From Leisingera coralii (GTDB taxonomy: Bacteria > Pseudomonadota > Alphaproteobacteria > Rhodobacterales > Rhodobacteraceae): a DNA stretch of 64,000 bases. Location of the stretch: positions 19,552 through 83,551 of the forward strand of contig NZ_JBHUPT010000004.1 of the NCBI RefSeq assembly GCF_049056525.1, read 5' to 3'. Made by a program: the position numbers and the translations under genes. Of the stretch, positions 52,366-61,085 are shown piece by piece (position 1 is the first letter of the stretch; every line of letters starts with the position of its first letter). The notes beneath the pieces are model-generated. The model was not told where the DNA came from. It did not search any database and saw nothing but the letters and a program-made list of their open reading frames with translations.

Positions 52366-53561
52366 CAGCCGCGCAGCTCCATATGGGCCATGATCTGCCC
52401 GTGATCGGAGGCCAGCTTGTTGTAAGGCGCCTCCGGATGGCTGCCGTCGGTCAGGTGGTCGTTGAAGACGCTGTAATACTGCATCTCCCCAATGGCACCG
52501 GGCCAGGCCGGGTCGAAATGGCGCGACATGTAGATCTGGTCGACACTCTCATGCACGCCGCCAAAGGCGGTGGTGAAAACCACATCGCGCAGGGACTTCT
52601 TCAGGAACATCTTCTCGGCCGAGCGCAGCCGGACCCGGTCAATGGCCTCGCGGATCTGCGAGTCCTCTTCCTCGCTGTAGTGGTCGCCGGGGTGCTGGGC
52701 GTCATGGCGCAGCATCCAGGTGTAGTTCTTGAACGGCACTTCGCCGGAGATGATCTCGCTGCTGACCGCATGCTCACCGTCGTTGAAATCCCCCAGCACC
52801 ATCACCGGGTGCCCGCGGTCCAGCTCGTCCAGAACGGCGCGGCGCAGCACCCAGGCTTCGCCCATCCGCCGGAGCGCCGCCCGCAGCGATCCCATCGCCC
52901 GTCCCGCCGCGTCATAGGCCGTCAGCACGGTTTCTGGCGGGTAGGGGGCACCTTGCGGATTGATGTATTCCCCCAGTTTCGACTTCAGATGGCAGTTGAA
53001 GACGCTGATCACCTGATCCCCGGCCGGTACCCGCACCTTGAGGATCGGGCGCGACAGGCGGCGAAGGGTGTAGAAACCGGCGTCCTCTTCCTCGCCCAGG
53101 CAGGCCATGGGGATGTCCAGCGGCTGTTCCAGGTCCTGGATCACCTCCGGTTCACCCGCAAAACCGAACCGCGACAGCACCGCCAGCCCGGGCCGCCGCT
53201 TGCCCGGTTCGCGGGTGTCGTTGAGGTTGGGAGCAAAGGCCAGCTCGGCTTCGGCGTATGAGCCATAAGCCAGCTTCTGGAAGATCGCTTTGCGGTGATA
53301 GCGTTTGGAGGGGTCGGGGATGCTGGCGGCGTTGGCCTCCGCCCCGCGCCGGTCGGTTTCGGCGATCACCTGGCGCAGCGGCGCTTCTTCAAAGATCTCC
53401 TGAAACCCCACGATATCGGCGTTCAGCGTCAGCAGCTGGTCGGCCATCCAATCCGCCTTCCAGGCGTGTTCCTCTGGCGTGTAGCTGTGAAAGCGGTAGT
53501 ACTCCCGCTCCGGTCCGATCAGATTCTTGACGTTGAACGAGGCGATGGTGAAACGCGTCAT
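52365..53561 (-). CDS. Endonuclease/exonuclease/phosphatase-family protein
   Basis: 398 aa from ATG 53561. Seen: the N-terminal IASFNVKNLIG, metal glutamate in VGFQEIFEEA near 51, FNCHLKSKLGEY near 196, VMVLGDFNDGEHAV near 246 and the C-terminal SDHGQIMAHM histidine: all elements of the DNase I-like fold. No signal peptide, so probably cytoplasmic. The substrate (nucleic acid, sphingomyelin-type or phosphoester) cannot be told. Confidence 0.85.
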   Translation of the reverse strand: MTRFTIASFNVKNLIGPEREYYRFHSYTPEEHAWKADWMADQLLTLNADIVGFQEIFEEAPLRQVIAETDRRGAEANAASIPDPSKRYHRKAIFQKLAYGSYAEAELAFAPNLNDTREPGKRRPGLAVLSRFGFAGEPEVIQDLEQPLDIPMACLGEEEDAGFYTLRRLSRPILKVRVPAGDQVISVFNCHLKSKLGEYINPQGAPYPPETVLTAYDAAGRAMGSLRAALRRMGEAWVLRRAVLDELDRGHPVMVLGDFNDGEHAVSSEIISGEVPFKNYTWMLRHDAQHPGDHYSEEEDSQIREAIDRVRLRSAEKMFLKKSLRDVVFTTAFGGVHESVDQIYMSRHFDPAWPGAIGEMQYYSVFNDHLTDGSHPEAPYNKLASDHGQIMAHMELRG

Positions 53562-53604
53562 GAATGCCCCCTGACTGCCGCGCCCTAAAACGCGCGGCCA
53601 GGGT

Positions 53605-54582
53605 TCAAGCATAGCGCGTGAGCGCCTCCCGGAACAGCTCCGCATCCACATTGCCGCCGGTGGCGACCGCGATCACCGCCTCGCCGGTGATCAAGCCGGG
53701 GTGAAACAGCGCCGCCGCAAGCGCTGCCGCACCACCGGGTTCCAGCACGATCTTCAGCCGCAGGAACGCGAGTGCCATGGCCCGCATCGCCTCTTCCTCG
53801 GTGACGACGAGCCCCGGGCCGCACAGCCGGCTGAGAATCGGGAAGGTGATCTCGCCCGGCTGCGGTGTCAGGATTGCATCGCAGATCGAGCCGGACTGGC
53901 TGGGGTTCGCGTGGATTTCGCCCGCCGCCAGCGACCGGGCCATGTCGTCAAAGCCTTCCGGCTCCACCGTCCGCACCCGCAGGCCCGGCGCGCGGGCCTC
54001 CAGCGCCAGCGCAATGCCCGAGGACAGCCCGCCGCCGCCGCAGTTGACCAGAACATCCGCCTGGGTGACGCCCTCCCCTGCAGCCTGTTCCGCAATCTCC
54101 AGCCCCGTCGTGCCCTGGCCCGCAATCACCTGCGGCTCGTCATAAGGTTTGATCAGGGTCAGTCCGCGGGCTTCCGCGTGCTGGGCGCCCACCGCCTCGC
54201 GGCTCTCGCCGCCCGCGCGGTCATAAAGCACCACCTCGGCGCCCAGATCGCGGGTGTTCTGGATCTTCAACCGGGGGGCATCGGCGGGCATTACGATGAC
54301 CGCAGGCACGCCATGCGCCTTGGCGGCCGCGGCCACGCCTTGCGCATGGTTGCCGCTGGAATAGGCAATGACACCGCGCTTGCGTGCCTCTTCCGGCAGG
54401 GCTGAGACCGCCGACCAGCCGCCGCGGAACTTGAACGAGCCGGTGTGCTGCAGGCATTCCGCCTTCACGAACAGGCGGCGCCCGGCGATCTCGTCCAGAA
54501 ACGGCGAGGACAGGAGCGGGGTGACGCGGGCATGGCCCTTCAGCCGCTCCGCAGCGGCGTCGATCATGGCAATAGAGGTCAT
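53605..54582 (-). CDS. PLP-dependent threonine/serine dehydratase-family enzyme
   Basis: 325 aa fold-type II PLP enzyme. Seen: the PLP lysine in GSFKFRGGWSAV near 47, SSGNHAQGVA near 73, the phosphate-binding glycine loop NCGGGGLSSG near 182, and VLEPGGAAALAA near 285. It lacks the regulatory domain of biosynthetic IlvA, fitting catabolic threonine dehydratase or serine racemase. ATG 54582 overlaps the stop of the upstream hydrolase gene by four bases. Confidence 0.87.
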   Translation of the reverse strand: MTSIAMIDAAAERLKGHARVTPLLSSPFLDEIAGRRLFVKAECLQHTGSFKFRGGWSAVSALPEEARKRGVIAYSSGNHAQGVAAAAKAHGVPAVIVMPADAPRLKIQNTRDLGAEVVLYDRAGGESREAVGAQHAEARGLTLIKPYDEPQVIAGQGTTGLEIAEQAAGEGVTQADVLVNCGGGGLSSGIALALEARAPGLRVRTVEPEGFDDMARSLAAGEIHANPSQSGSICDAILTPQPGEITFPILSRLCGPGLVVTEEEAMRAMALAFLRLKIVLEPGGAAALAAALFHPGLITGEAVIAVATGGNVDAELFREALTRYA

Positions 54583-55409
54583 TTGACGTGGTCCAGAACT
54601 GAATGGATGAGGGCGAGCGCCTCCGGCTCGTCCAGAAAGGGCACATGGCCGCGGTTTGCAATCTCCGTAGCTTGCAGACCGGGCAGGGGGCGCTGCATCT
54701 CTGCGAAAGTTTCGGCGCTCAGAATATCCGAGTTCGCCCCTCGGATCACGCCGCAGGGAAGGCCCTCCAGCGCCAGGAACAGCGGCCACAGATCCGGGGG
54801 CGGGCCTGCCTCCGCCTGCGCCAGAAGTGCGTCGCGTAAACGCGGGTCGTAGCGCAGGCGGAGGCCCTCTGCGCCTTGATCGTAGAAAGCCTCTGCTTCC
54901 TCGCGCCAGCGTGCCGCGGGCACATCCGGGAAGGCCGGGGCCATCAGTGCAGCCAGCGTTTCGGCGGCCTGAGCATGGGTTTTGGCGGCCGGGCGGCGGC
55001 CCACGTACTCCATGATCCGGGCAATACCGCCTGCGGTGATTTCCGGGCCGACATCGTTCAGGATCACCGCCGACAGCCGGTCCTTGGCTATCGCCGCCAG
55101 CGTCATCGCCACCAGCCCGCCGCGCGACGTGCCCAGGACCGCAATATGCTGCAAACCCAGGTGATCCAGAAGCTCCAGCACATCCTGCGCCTCGCGCAGC
55201 ACGTTGTAGTTCGCGAACTCGGGGTCACGCGCCGACTGTCCCCGGCCGCGCGCGTCCAGGGTGATCATCCGGTAACGTCCGGCATGAGGTGCAAAATAGC
55301 GGAAGTCCCGGCTGTCGCGGGTGAGGCCTGCCAGGCAGAGAAGCGGCAAACCCGCGCCGCTGTCGGAGTAGTGCAGCCGGAGCCCGTCCGAAGTTTCAAA
55401 GAACGCCAT
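54579..55409 (-). CDS. Alpha/beta hydrolase
   Basis: 276 aa from ATG 55409. Seen: LLCLAGLTRDSRDF near 25, nucleophile elbow LGTSRGGLVAM near 93 (Ser), an acid-bearing GVIRGANSDILS near 223 and NRGHVPFLDEPEAL near 255 (His). The form is that of broad esterase/enol-lactonase relatives. Coupled to the dehydratase gene downstream by a four-base overlap, a combination without an obvious pathway. Confidence 0.82.
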   Translation of the reverse strand: MAFFETSDGLRLHYSDSGAGLPLLCLAGLTRDSRDFRYFAPHAGRYRMITLDARGRGQSARDPEFANYNVLREAQDVLELLDHLGLQHIAVLGTSRGGLVAMTLAAIAKDRLSAVILNDVGPEITAGGIARIMEYVGRRPAAKTHAQAAETLAALMAPAFPDVPAARWREEAEAFYDQGAEGLRLRYDPRLRDALLAQAEAGPPPDLWPLFLALEGLPCGVIRGANSDILSAETFAEMQRPLPGLQATEIANRGHVPFLDEPEALALIHSVLDHVK

Positions 55410-55417
55410 GGGTGCAC

Positions 55418-56104
55418 CTAGCTCCTGGCAAGGTCTGGAATGGTGGTCAGGTCCGGCAGGATGTGCACAGGCTTCCAGGGCAGCCGGTCCACCGGCTCTG
55501 CCGCCCGGTTCACCCAAGCGGTGACAAAGCCGTAGCCGGTGGCCCCCGCCGCGTCCCAGCCGTTGGAGGAGACAAACAGCACTTCGTCCTTGGCGCAGCC
55601 AAAGCGCTTGCCGACCAGATCGTACACGCGGCTGTCAGGTTTGAAGATGCCGACGCTTTCCACCGACAGCACATCATCCAGCACGCCGCCAAGCCCCGCC
55701 GATTGCACCGCACCGTCCAGCATCGCAGGCGAGCCGTTCGACAGGATCGCGGTATTCATTCCGGCGTCTTTCAGCGCCTTCAGCATCGCGGGCACCTCCG
55801 GGTAGGCCTGCAGTTCCCAGTAGAGATCCAGCAGGCGCTGGCGCAGGGCGGCGTCACCGTCCAGCCCGGCGGCTTCCATCGCCCAGTCAAGGCCGTCCTG
55901 GGTTACATCCCAGAAATCCGCATGGGCCCCGGTAATGGCGCGCAGCCAGGTGTACTGCAGCTGTTTCAGCCGCCAGTGGCTGGCCAGCTCTGCCCAGGTG
56001 TCCTGCAAATGCGGAAACTGCGGTTCGCTGGCGGCCTGGCGGGCGGCGGCTGCCACATCGAACAGGGTTCCGTAGGCGTCGAAGATACAGGTGGTGATCG
56101 GCAT
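55418..56104 (-). CDS. (S)-2-haloacid dehalogenase, type II, HAD superfamily
   Basis: 228 aa. Seen: HAD motif 1 IFDAYGTLFD near residue 7 (nucleophile Asp), AILSNGSPAML near 117, motif III lysine in SVGIFKPDSRVY near 145, and VSSNGWDAAGATGYGF near 172-187. These are standard type II L-2-haloacid dehalogenase features. It starts eight bases before the hydrolase gene in the same direction, so the block from 53605 to 56104 may be one transcript. Confidence 0.88.
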   Translation of the reverse strand: MPITTCIFDAYGTLFDVAAAARQAASEPQFPHLQDTWAELASHWRLKQLQYTWLRAITGAHADFWDVTQDGLDWAMEAAGLDGDAALRQRLLDLYWELQAYPEVPAMLKALKDAGMNTAILSNGSPAMLDGAVQSAGLGGVLDDVLSVESVGIFKPDSRVYDLVGKRFGCAKDEVLFVSSNGWDAAGATGYGFVTAWVNRAAEPVDRLPWKPVHILPDLTTIPDLARS

Positions 56105-56240
56105 GGTTCCCTCCCTCGCGGCGAGACTTGCACGAAGGCGGCAGAGGGCAAAGCGGGAAATTGTACCCATACGGGTTTACATCGCGTCTGCGGGCGCTAG
56201 GCTGCGCCCCTTTAAGAACCCGCAACCGATTGGAGGTCTC

Positions 56241-56669
56241 ATGACCGGGGTAAAGAACGGCGACACCGTGCGCATCCACTACACGGGCAAGCTGACGGAT
56301 GGCACCGTTTTCGACAGTTCCGAGGGGCGCGACCCGCTGGAGTTCACCGTGGGCGCAGGCCAGGTGATTGCCGGCATGGATGCCGGTCTGGAAGGCATGG
56401 AAGCCGGCGGCAAGAAAACGCTAGAAATCGCCTGTGCCGATGGCTACGGCCCGATCAACCCCGAGGCGCGCCAGCAAATCCCGCGCGAAGGGATTCCTGC
56501 CGACATTCCGCTGGAACTGGGCACTCAGCTGCAAATGCAAAGCCCCGAAGGCCACGTGCTGCCGGTCACCGTGGTCGAGGTGACCGAAGAGACCGTGACG
56601 CTCGATGCCAACCATTTCCTGGCCGGCAAGGATCTGGTCTTTGACATCGAGCTGGTTTCTATCAACTGA
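56241..56669 (+). CDS. FKBP-type peptidyl-prolyl cis-trans isomerase, SlyD-like
   Basis: 142 aa from ATG 56241 (GGAGG at 56232-56236). Seen: NGDTVRIHYTGKLTDGTVFDSS at 6-27, PLEFTVGAGQVIAGMD and the insert-in-flap region typical of SlyD-type FKBPs (GINPEARQQ-like loop). Cytoplasmic folding helper; lacks the long histidine-rich metal tail of E. coli SlyD. Divergent from the dehalogenase gene. Confidence 0.9.
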   Translation: MTGVKNGDTVRIHYTGKLTDGTVFDSSEGRDPLEFTVGAGQVIAGMDAGLEGMEAGGKKTLEIACADGYGPINPEARQQIPREGIPADIPLELGTQLQMQSPEGHVLPVTVVEVTEETVTLDANHFLAGKDLVFDIELVSIN

Positions 56670-56679
56670 GGTTGCGCCT

Positions 56680-56770
56680 GCAGGGCCGGGAGGCGCTCCC
56701 GCGCCCTGCGCGGTGCCACGCCCAACGGGAGCGGGCTTTGCCGGAAGCCCGGCGACGGGCGGGAGCGCGC
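56680..56770. repeat. Intergenic repeat after the FKBP gene
   Basis: Contains CGCTCCCGC and the core CCACGCCCAAC (56716-56726, the reverse of GTTGGGCGTGG), with flanking GC dyads. Same family as the copies at 9.9, 27.7 and 44.8 kb. Confidence 0.5.
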
Positions 56771-56822
56771 CGCAGGCCGGATGCACAGCACCGCGGGCCG
56801 AGTAATGCTTCGGGAAAAATAG

Positions 56823-56850
56823 AAAAAGGCGCCGCGGGGGGCGCCTTTTT
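56823..56850. terminator. Strong bidirectional rho-independent terminator
   Basis: Stem AAAAAGGCGCC / GGCGCCTTTTT (11 bp) around a six-base loop, giving a T-run on both strands. It lies between convergent fkbp and fabI and is the clearest intrinsic terminator in the window. Confidence 0.85.
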
Positions 56851-56877
56851 GATGAACACAGAGCTTGGGAAAAGCGC

Positions 56878-57675
56878 TTACAGGTGGTCCTGTTGCGGCA
56901 TCCCCAGCACGTGGAACCCGCCGTCCACCCGGATGACCTCACCCGTGGTGCAGGCACCGGCGTCGGAGGCAAGGTACACGGCAGTGCCGCCCACCGCCTC
57001 CAGCGTTGCGTTGTCGCGCAGCGGCGCGTTCTGGGCTGTGTGCTTGAAGGTCTTGCGCGCACCGCCGATGGCCGCACCGGCCAGGGTCTTCATCGGGCCG
57101 GGTGAGATCGCATTCACCCGGATGCCTTCCGGGCCCAGATCGTTGGCCAGGTAGCGGGTCGCCGATTCCAGCGCCGCCTTGGCTACGCCCATCACGTTGT
57201 AGTTCGGCACCACCCGGTTCGAGCCCTGATAGGTCAGGGTGAGCAGGGTGCCGCCACCCTCCTTCATCAGCGGATAGGCGCGGCGCGCCACCTCGATGAA
57301 GGAATAGGCGGAAATATCCATCGAATTCTTGAAGTTGGCGCGGGTGGTGTTGAGGAATCGCCCGGTCAGCTCCGACTTGTCCGAATAGGCAATCGCATGG
57401 ACCACGAAGTCGATCGTGGGCCAGCGCGCCGCCAGCTGCTCGAACGCAGTGTCCAGCGAGGCATCGTCGGTCACATCCACGTCGACCATGAAATCCGAGC
57501 CGACGCTCTGGGCCAGCGGCTCCAGCCGCTTGCCAAAGGCTTCGCCCTGGTAGGTAAAGGCCAGCTCGGCCCCGGCATCCGCCATGGCCTTGGCAATGCC
57601 CCAGGCGATGGAGCGGTCGTTGGCAACGCCCATGATCAGGCCGCGCTTGCCGGTCAGAAGTCCCGTCATCGCCAT
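56878..57675 (-). CDS. fabI: Enoyl-[acyl-carrier-protein] reductase (NADH)
   Basis: Last reductive step of each fatty-acid elongation cycle. 265 aa SDR-family FabI. Seen: GVANDRSIAWGIAKA near 16, DFVVHAIAYSDK near 90, the catalytic Y-x6-K pair in SNRVVPNYNVMGVAKAALES (Tyr/Lys near 155-163) and SPGPMKTLA. Immediately downstream of fabB with no gap, so cotranscribed with fabA-fabB. Confidence 0.96.
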   Translation of the reverse strand: MAMTGLLTGKRGLIMGVANDRSIAWGIAKAMADAGAELAFTYQGEAFGKRLEPLAQSVGSDFMVDVDVTDDASLDTAFEQLAARWPTIDFVVHAIAYSDKSELTGRFLNTTRANFKNSMDISAYSFIEVARRAYPLMKEGGGTLLTLTYQGSNRVVPNYNVMGVAKAALESATRYLANDLGPEGIRVNAISPGPMKTLAGAAIGGARKTFKHTAQNAPLRDNATLEAVGGTAVYLASDAGACTTGEVIRVDGGFHVLGMPQQDHL

Positions 57676-58905
57676 TTATCCCTTGTACTTGCTCAGAACC
57701 ATCGAGCCGTTGGTGCCGCCAAAGCCGAAGCTGTTGGTCATCACCGAGTCGAGCCCGGCATTTTCCACCAGATCAGTGGCAATCTCACCCGGCAGGATGC
57801 CCTCGGCGAGGGTGTCGACGTTGATCGACGGGGTGATGAAATCATTGTCCAGCATCAGCAGGCAGAAGATCGCCTCCAGCGCGCCTGCAGCGCCCTGGGC
57901 GTGGCCGGTCATCGACTTGGTCGAGGAGATCGGCGGCACGTTGCCCTCGCCGAACACCCGGCGGGCGGCTTCGACCTCGCCGACATCACCAACCGGAGTC
58001 GAGGTGCCATGCGCGTTGATATAGCCGACCTTGCGGCCTTCGGGCAGGGTGGACAGCGCCAGCCGCATTGCCCGCTCGCCGCCTTCACCGGAAGGCGCCA
58101 CCATGTCGTGGCCGTCGGAGGTGGCGGCAAAGCCGGTCACCTCGGCATAGATCTTGGCGCCGCGGGCCTTGGCGTGCTCCAGCTCTTCCAGCACCACGAT
58201 GCCGCCGCCGCCGGAGATCACGAAACCGTCGCGGTCCTGATCAAAGGCGCGGGAGGCTTTCTCCGGCTCGTCGTTCTTCTTGGAGGACATCGCCCCCATG
58301 GCGTCGAACAGGCAGCTCAGCGTCCAGTCCAGCTCTTCGCCGCCGCCGGCGAACATCACGTCCTGCTTGCCCATCATGATCTGTTCGGCCGCGTTGCCGA
58401 TGCAGTGCAGCGAGGTCGAGCAGGCGGAGGTGATCGAGTAGTTGATGCCCTTGATCTTGAACGCGGTCGCCAGGTTGGCCGAGATCGTGGAGGACATGCA
58501 CTTGGGCACCGCGAACGGGCCGATGCGCTTGGTGGCGCCGGTTTTCAGCACGGTCTGATGGGCCGCCAGCATGGCCGAGGTGGACGGGCCGCCGGAGCCT
58601 GCCACCAGGCCGGTCCGCTCATTCACTACGTGATCTTCGCTGAGGCCGGCATCGGCAATCGCCTGGCTCATCGCGATATGGGCATAGGCCGCGCCCGGCC
58701 CCATGAAGCGCAGGGTGCGCTTGTCCACATGCTCGGCCACATCGATTTTCAGGGTGCCCGCCACCTGGCTGCGGAAGCCGTGCTCGGCCATTTCCGGGCT
58801 GGCAACGATGCCGGACTTGCCGGCTTTCAGCGAGGCGGTGACCTCTTCGGCATTGTTCCCGATGGAGGAGACAATCCCCAGACCGGTGACGACGACGCGG
58901 CGCAT
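57676..58905 (-). CDS. fabB: 3-oxoacyl-[acyl-carrier-protein] synthase I
   Basis: Condensing enzyme required with FabA for unsaturated fatty acid synthesis. 409 aa. Seen: VTGLGIVSSIGNN, the nucleophilic cysteine in SACSTSLHCIGNA near 163, HGTSTPVGD near 300, KSMTGHAQGAAGALE near 331 and NSFGFGGTNGSMVL near 392. It starts 45 bases after fabA. Synthase I rather than II is supported by its place with fabA. Confidence 0.95.
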   Translation of the reverse strand: MRRVVVTGLGIVSSIGNNAEEVTASLKAGKSGIVASPEMAEHGFRSQVAGTLKIDVAEHVDKRTLRFMGPGAAYAHIAMSQAIADAGLSEDHVVNERTGLVAGSGGPSTSAMLAAHQTVLKTGATKRIGPFAVPKCMSSTISANLATAFKIKGINYSITSACSTSLHCIGNAAEQIMMGKQDVMFAGGGEELDWTLSCLFDAMGAMSSKKNDEPEKASRAFDQDRDGFVISGGGGIVVLEELEHAKARGAKIYAEVTGFAATSDGHDMVAPSGEGGERAMRLALSTLPEGRKVGYINAHGTSTPVGDVGEVEAARRVFGEGNVPPISSTKSMTGHAQGAAGALEAIFCLLMLDNDFITPSINVDTLAEGILPGEIATDLVENAGLDSVMTNSFGFGGTNGSMVLSKYKG

Positions 58906-58950
58906 GTGCGTACTCCTGTTCCTGTGACTTTTGTCCTGCCGGAAAGCCTA

Positions 58951-59460
58951 TCAGCTCTCGGACAGGGCCACTTTCATATCCTTGACCTGATAGATCACTT
59001 CCCCGTCAGCCTCGACGATGCCGTCGGCGACACCCATGGTCAGGCGGCGTGTCTGCACCGCCTTGGTGAAGTTGACGCGGTAGGTCAGCATCTTGCGGTC
59101 CGGGCGCACCATTCCGGTGAGCTTCACCTCACCCACACCCAGCGCATAGCCGCGGCCCTTCCAGCCGCGCCAGCCCAGGTTGAAGCCGGTCAGCTGCCAC
59201 AGGCCGTCCAGGCCCAGGCAGCCGGGCATGATCGGGTTGCCCGGGAAATGGCAGTCAAAGAACCACAGGTCCGGAGTGATGTCGAATTCGGCAATCACAT
59301 GGCCCTTTCCATGCTCGCCGCCGTCGCCGGAGATCTCGGTGATGCGGTCCATCATCAGCATCGGCGGCGCCGGCAGCTGGGCGTTGCCCGGCCCAAACAG
59401 CTCGCCCCGCGCGCATTTCAGCAAATCGTCCTTGTCAAAGCTGCTGGGGTAATCGGCCAT
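58951..59460 (-). CDS. fabA: 3-hydroxydecanoyl-[acyl-carrier-protein] dehydratase/isomerase
   Basis: Introduces the cis double bond for unsaturated fatty acids. 169 aa. Seen: ARGELFGPGNAQLPAPPMLMMDRI near 15-38 and the active-site helix FFDCHFPGNPIMPGCLGLD near 67-85. First gene of fabA-fabB-fabI, divergent from irr with a promoter region of about 215 bases between them. Confidence 0.96.
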   Translation of the reverse strand: MADYPSSFDKDDLLKCARGELFGPGNAQLPAPPMLMMDRITEISGDGGEHGKGHVIAEFDITPDLWFFDCHFPGNPIMPGCLGLDGLWQLTGFNLGWRGWKGRGYALGVGEVKLTGMVRPDRKMLTYRVNFTKAVQTRRLTMGVADGIVEADGEVIYQVKDMKVALSES

Positions 59461-59602
59461 TCGGGCGTCTCTCCTGCCTGGGGTTCGGGTCTATATATCT
59501 GGCGCTCTGTAGCACCGCGCCAAAGGGTCCTGCAAGGGGACCCCGCGTCACTTCCTGCGTTGAATGTGCCACAGGCGCACCGGAAAGGGGAGTTCAGCTG
59601 CG

Positions 59603-59644
59603 AATGAATTTCATTTGAAAAACCTTGGGTGTTGCTCCTATATA
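59603..59644 (+). promoter_or_regulatory. Irr promoter with overlapping dyad
   Basis: A perfect dyad AATGAA-T-TTCATT (59603-59615) abuts a -35-like TTGAAA (59615-59620), followed after 18 bases by TATATA (59639-59644). It would transcribe irr. The dyad is a candidate operator for irr autoregulation or for fabA opposite; it is not the canonical Irr iron-control box. Confidence 0.5.
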
Positions 59645-59675
59645 TACGGTCAGCAACGCGATGCAGGACCTACTC

Positions 59676-60092
59676 ATGACGCCAAACAGCGAAGAAGTGG
59701 CCACACGCTGGCTGACAGAGGCCGGGCTGAGACCCACCCGGCAGCGGGTGGCGCTCGCCGAATTGCTGGTGGGCGACGGCAAGCACCGTCATATCACCGC
59801 CGAAAGCCTGTTCGAGTCGGCCAAGAAAAAGGGCGCCGCGGTGTCGCTGGCCACAGTCTACAACACGCTGCGCGCCTTCTGCGATGCCGGCGTGCTGCAG
59901 GAAATCCCGCTCGACGGCTCCAAGAGCTACTTCGACACCAACACCCACGACCACCCCCATTTCTTCTGGGAGGACGAGGGGCGGGTCAGCGATGCCCCCG
60001 CACAGGACCTGGTGATTCACAAGCTGCCGGAAGCGCCGGAGGGGATGGAGATCGCCTCAGTCGATGTGGTGATCCGCCTGCGCAAGGTCTGA
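59676..60092 (+). CDS. irr: Iron response regulator, Fur family
   Basis: 138 aa from ATG 59676, which has AGGA seven bases ahead; ATG 59661 would add five residues. Seen: LRPTRQRVALAELLVG, the HTH VSLATVYNTLRAFCDAGVL near 53-71, and the Irr hallmark NTHDHPHFFWEDEGR near 89. In alphaproteobacteria Irr controls iron and heme genes in response to heme/iron. Its neighbour is the divergent fabA operon. The 3' end overlaps the convergent LysR gene by 36 bases. Confidence 0.92.
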   Translation: MTPNSEEVATRWLTEAGLRPTRQRVALAELLVGDGKHRHITAESLFESAKKKGAAVSLATVYNTLRAFCDAGVLQEIPLDGSKSYFDTNTHDHPHFFWEDEGRVSDAPAQDLVIHKLPEAPEGMEIASVDVVIRLRKV

Positions 60093-60986
60093 CCGGCGGG
60101 CGCTCAGCGCCGCGCGGAGAATTTCATGTGCTTTGAATGCCGGGGACGTCTCCGGCATCTTCGCGTGGGCTGCCAGAATCACCGGCTCCTGCGCCGCCGC
60201 GTCCGTGACCGGCACCGCGCATAAGGCTTTGCCGTCATAACTGATCCCGCCGGGCGGCAGGCTGTAGCTGATGCCCACCCCCTCGCCATTGGCCGCCAGG
60301 CTGCGCAGCAGCTCCAGCGAATCCGCCCGGTGTGCGATCCGCGGCACCAGCCCCTGCGTCTTGAACAGCCCCAGCATGTGCTGCACTGACAGCCCTTCCT
60401 GCGACAGTACCAGCGGATGCTGCGCCAGTTCTGCCAGAGAGATACCGCGGCACCCGGCCAGCGGATGCCCGGGCGGCACCAGCGCGTGCGGTGCGATTCT
60501 GTCCAGCTCCGCCCGGCTGAACGCCGCATCCAGCCCCAGGTCATAGGTGATGGCCAGATCCGCCTCGCCTTTGCTCAGCGCGGAAATCAGCGGGTCGAAA
60601 CCGCAGGCGCGGTGGCTGACCTCCACATCCGGCAGGGCCTGGCGCAGGGCCTTCAGGGCAGGGGCCAGCAGAAACGGGGCCAGGTCGGAGAAACAGACCA
60701 GCACCAGTTTCTGCGCGGCGCCGGCGTTTTTGGGGTTTTCCAGCCGCGCCGCCTGATCCAGCAGCGCCTGCGCCTGTTCGGCAAACCGCCGCCCCTGCGG
60801 CGTCAGCGCCAGCGCCGTGCCCCGCCTGCGCAGGAACAGCGCGTGGCCCAGATGCTCCTCGATCCGGCTGAGGGCGGCGGAGAGCGCGGGCTGGCTCACA
60901 TGCACGGCCTCCGCAGCCGCCGACAGGCTGCCGTGACGGGCCACGGCGCAAACATATTCATAATGGCGCAGGGTCAGGTATAACAT
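60057..60986 (-). CDS. LysR-family transcriptional regulator
   Basis: 309 aa. Seen: the N-terminal HTH HYEYVCAVARHGSLSAAAEAVHVSQPALSAAL (about 8-39) and the periplasmic-binding-like effector domain from about 92. It is divergent from the PhyH dioxygenase gene, and a 23-base dyad with T-N11-A spacing lies between them, so it most likely regulates that gene. Effector unknown. It overlaps irr at its 3' end. Confidence 0.92.
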   Translation of the reverse strand: MLYLTLRHYEYVCAVARHGSLSAAAEAVHVSQPALSAALSRIEEHLGHALFLRRRGTALALTPQGRRFAEQAQALLDQAARLENPKNAGAAQKLVLVCFSDLAPFLLAPALKALRQALPDVEVSHRACGFDPLISALSKGEADLAITYDLGLDAAFSRAELDRIAPHALVPPGHPLAGCRGISLAELAQHPLVLSQEGLSVQHMLGLFKTQGLVPRIAHRADSLELLRSLAANGEGVGISYSLPPGGISYDGKALCAVPVTDAAAQEPVILAAHAKMPETSPAFKAHEILRAALSARRSDLAQADHHID

Positions 60987-61007
60987 AGGGTGAAGGGTAT
61001 ATTAGAA

Positions 61008-61030
61008 AGATATGATTTGAAACTATATCT
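61008..61030. promoter_or_regulatory. LysR-box between lysR-type gene and phyH-like gene
   Basis: Perfect arms AGATAT (61008-61013) and ATATCT (61025-61030) separated by 11 bases, i.e. the classic T-N11-A LysR recognition pattern inside a dyad, in the 99-base divergent promoter. Confidence 0.7.
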
Positions 61031-61085
61031 CTGCCGCGGCAGGAATGCCGCATCGGATTTGCATCATTCAGCAGCGGAGGCAGCA

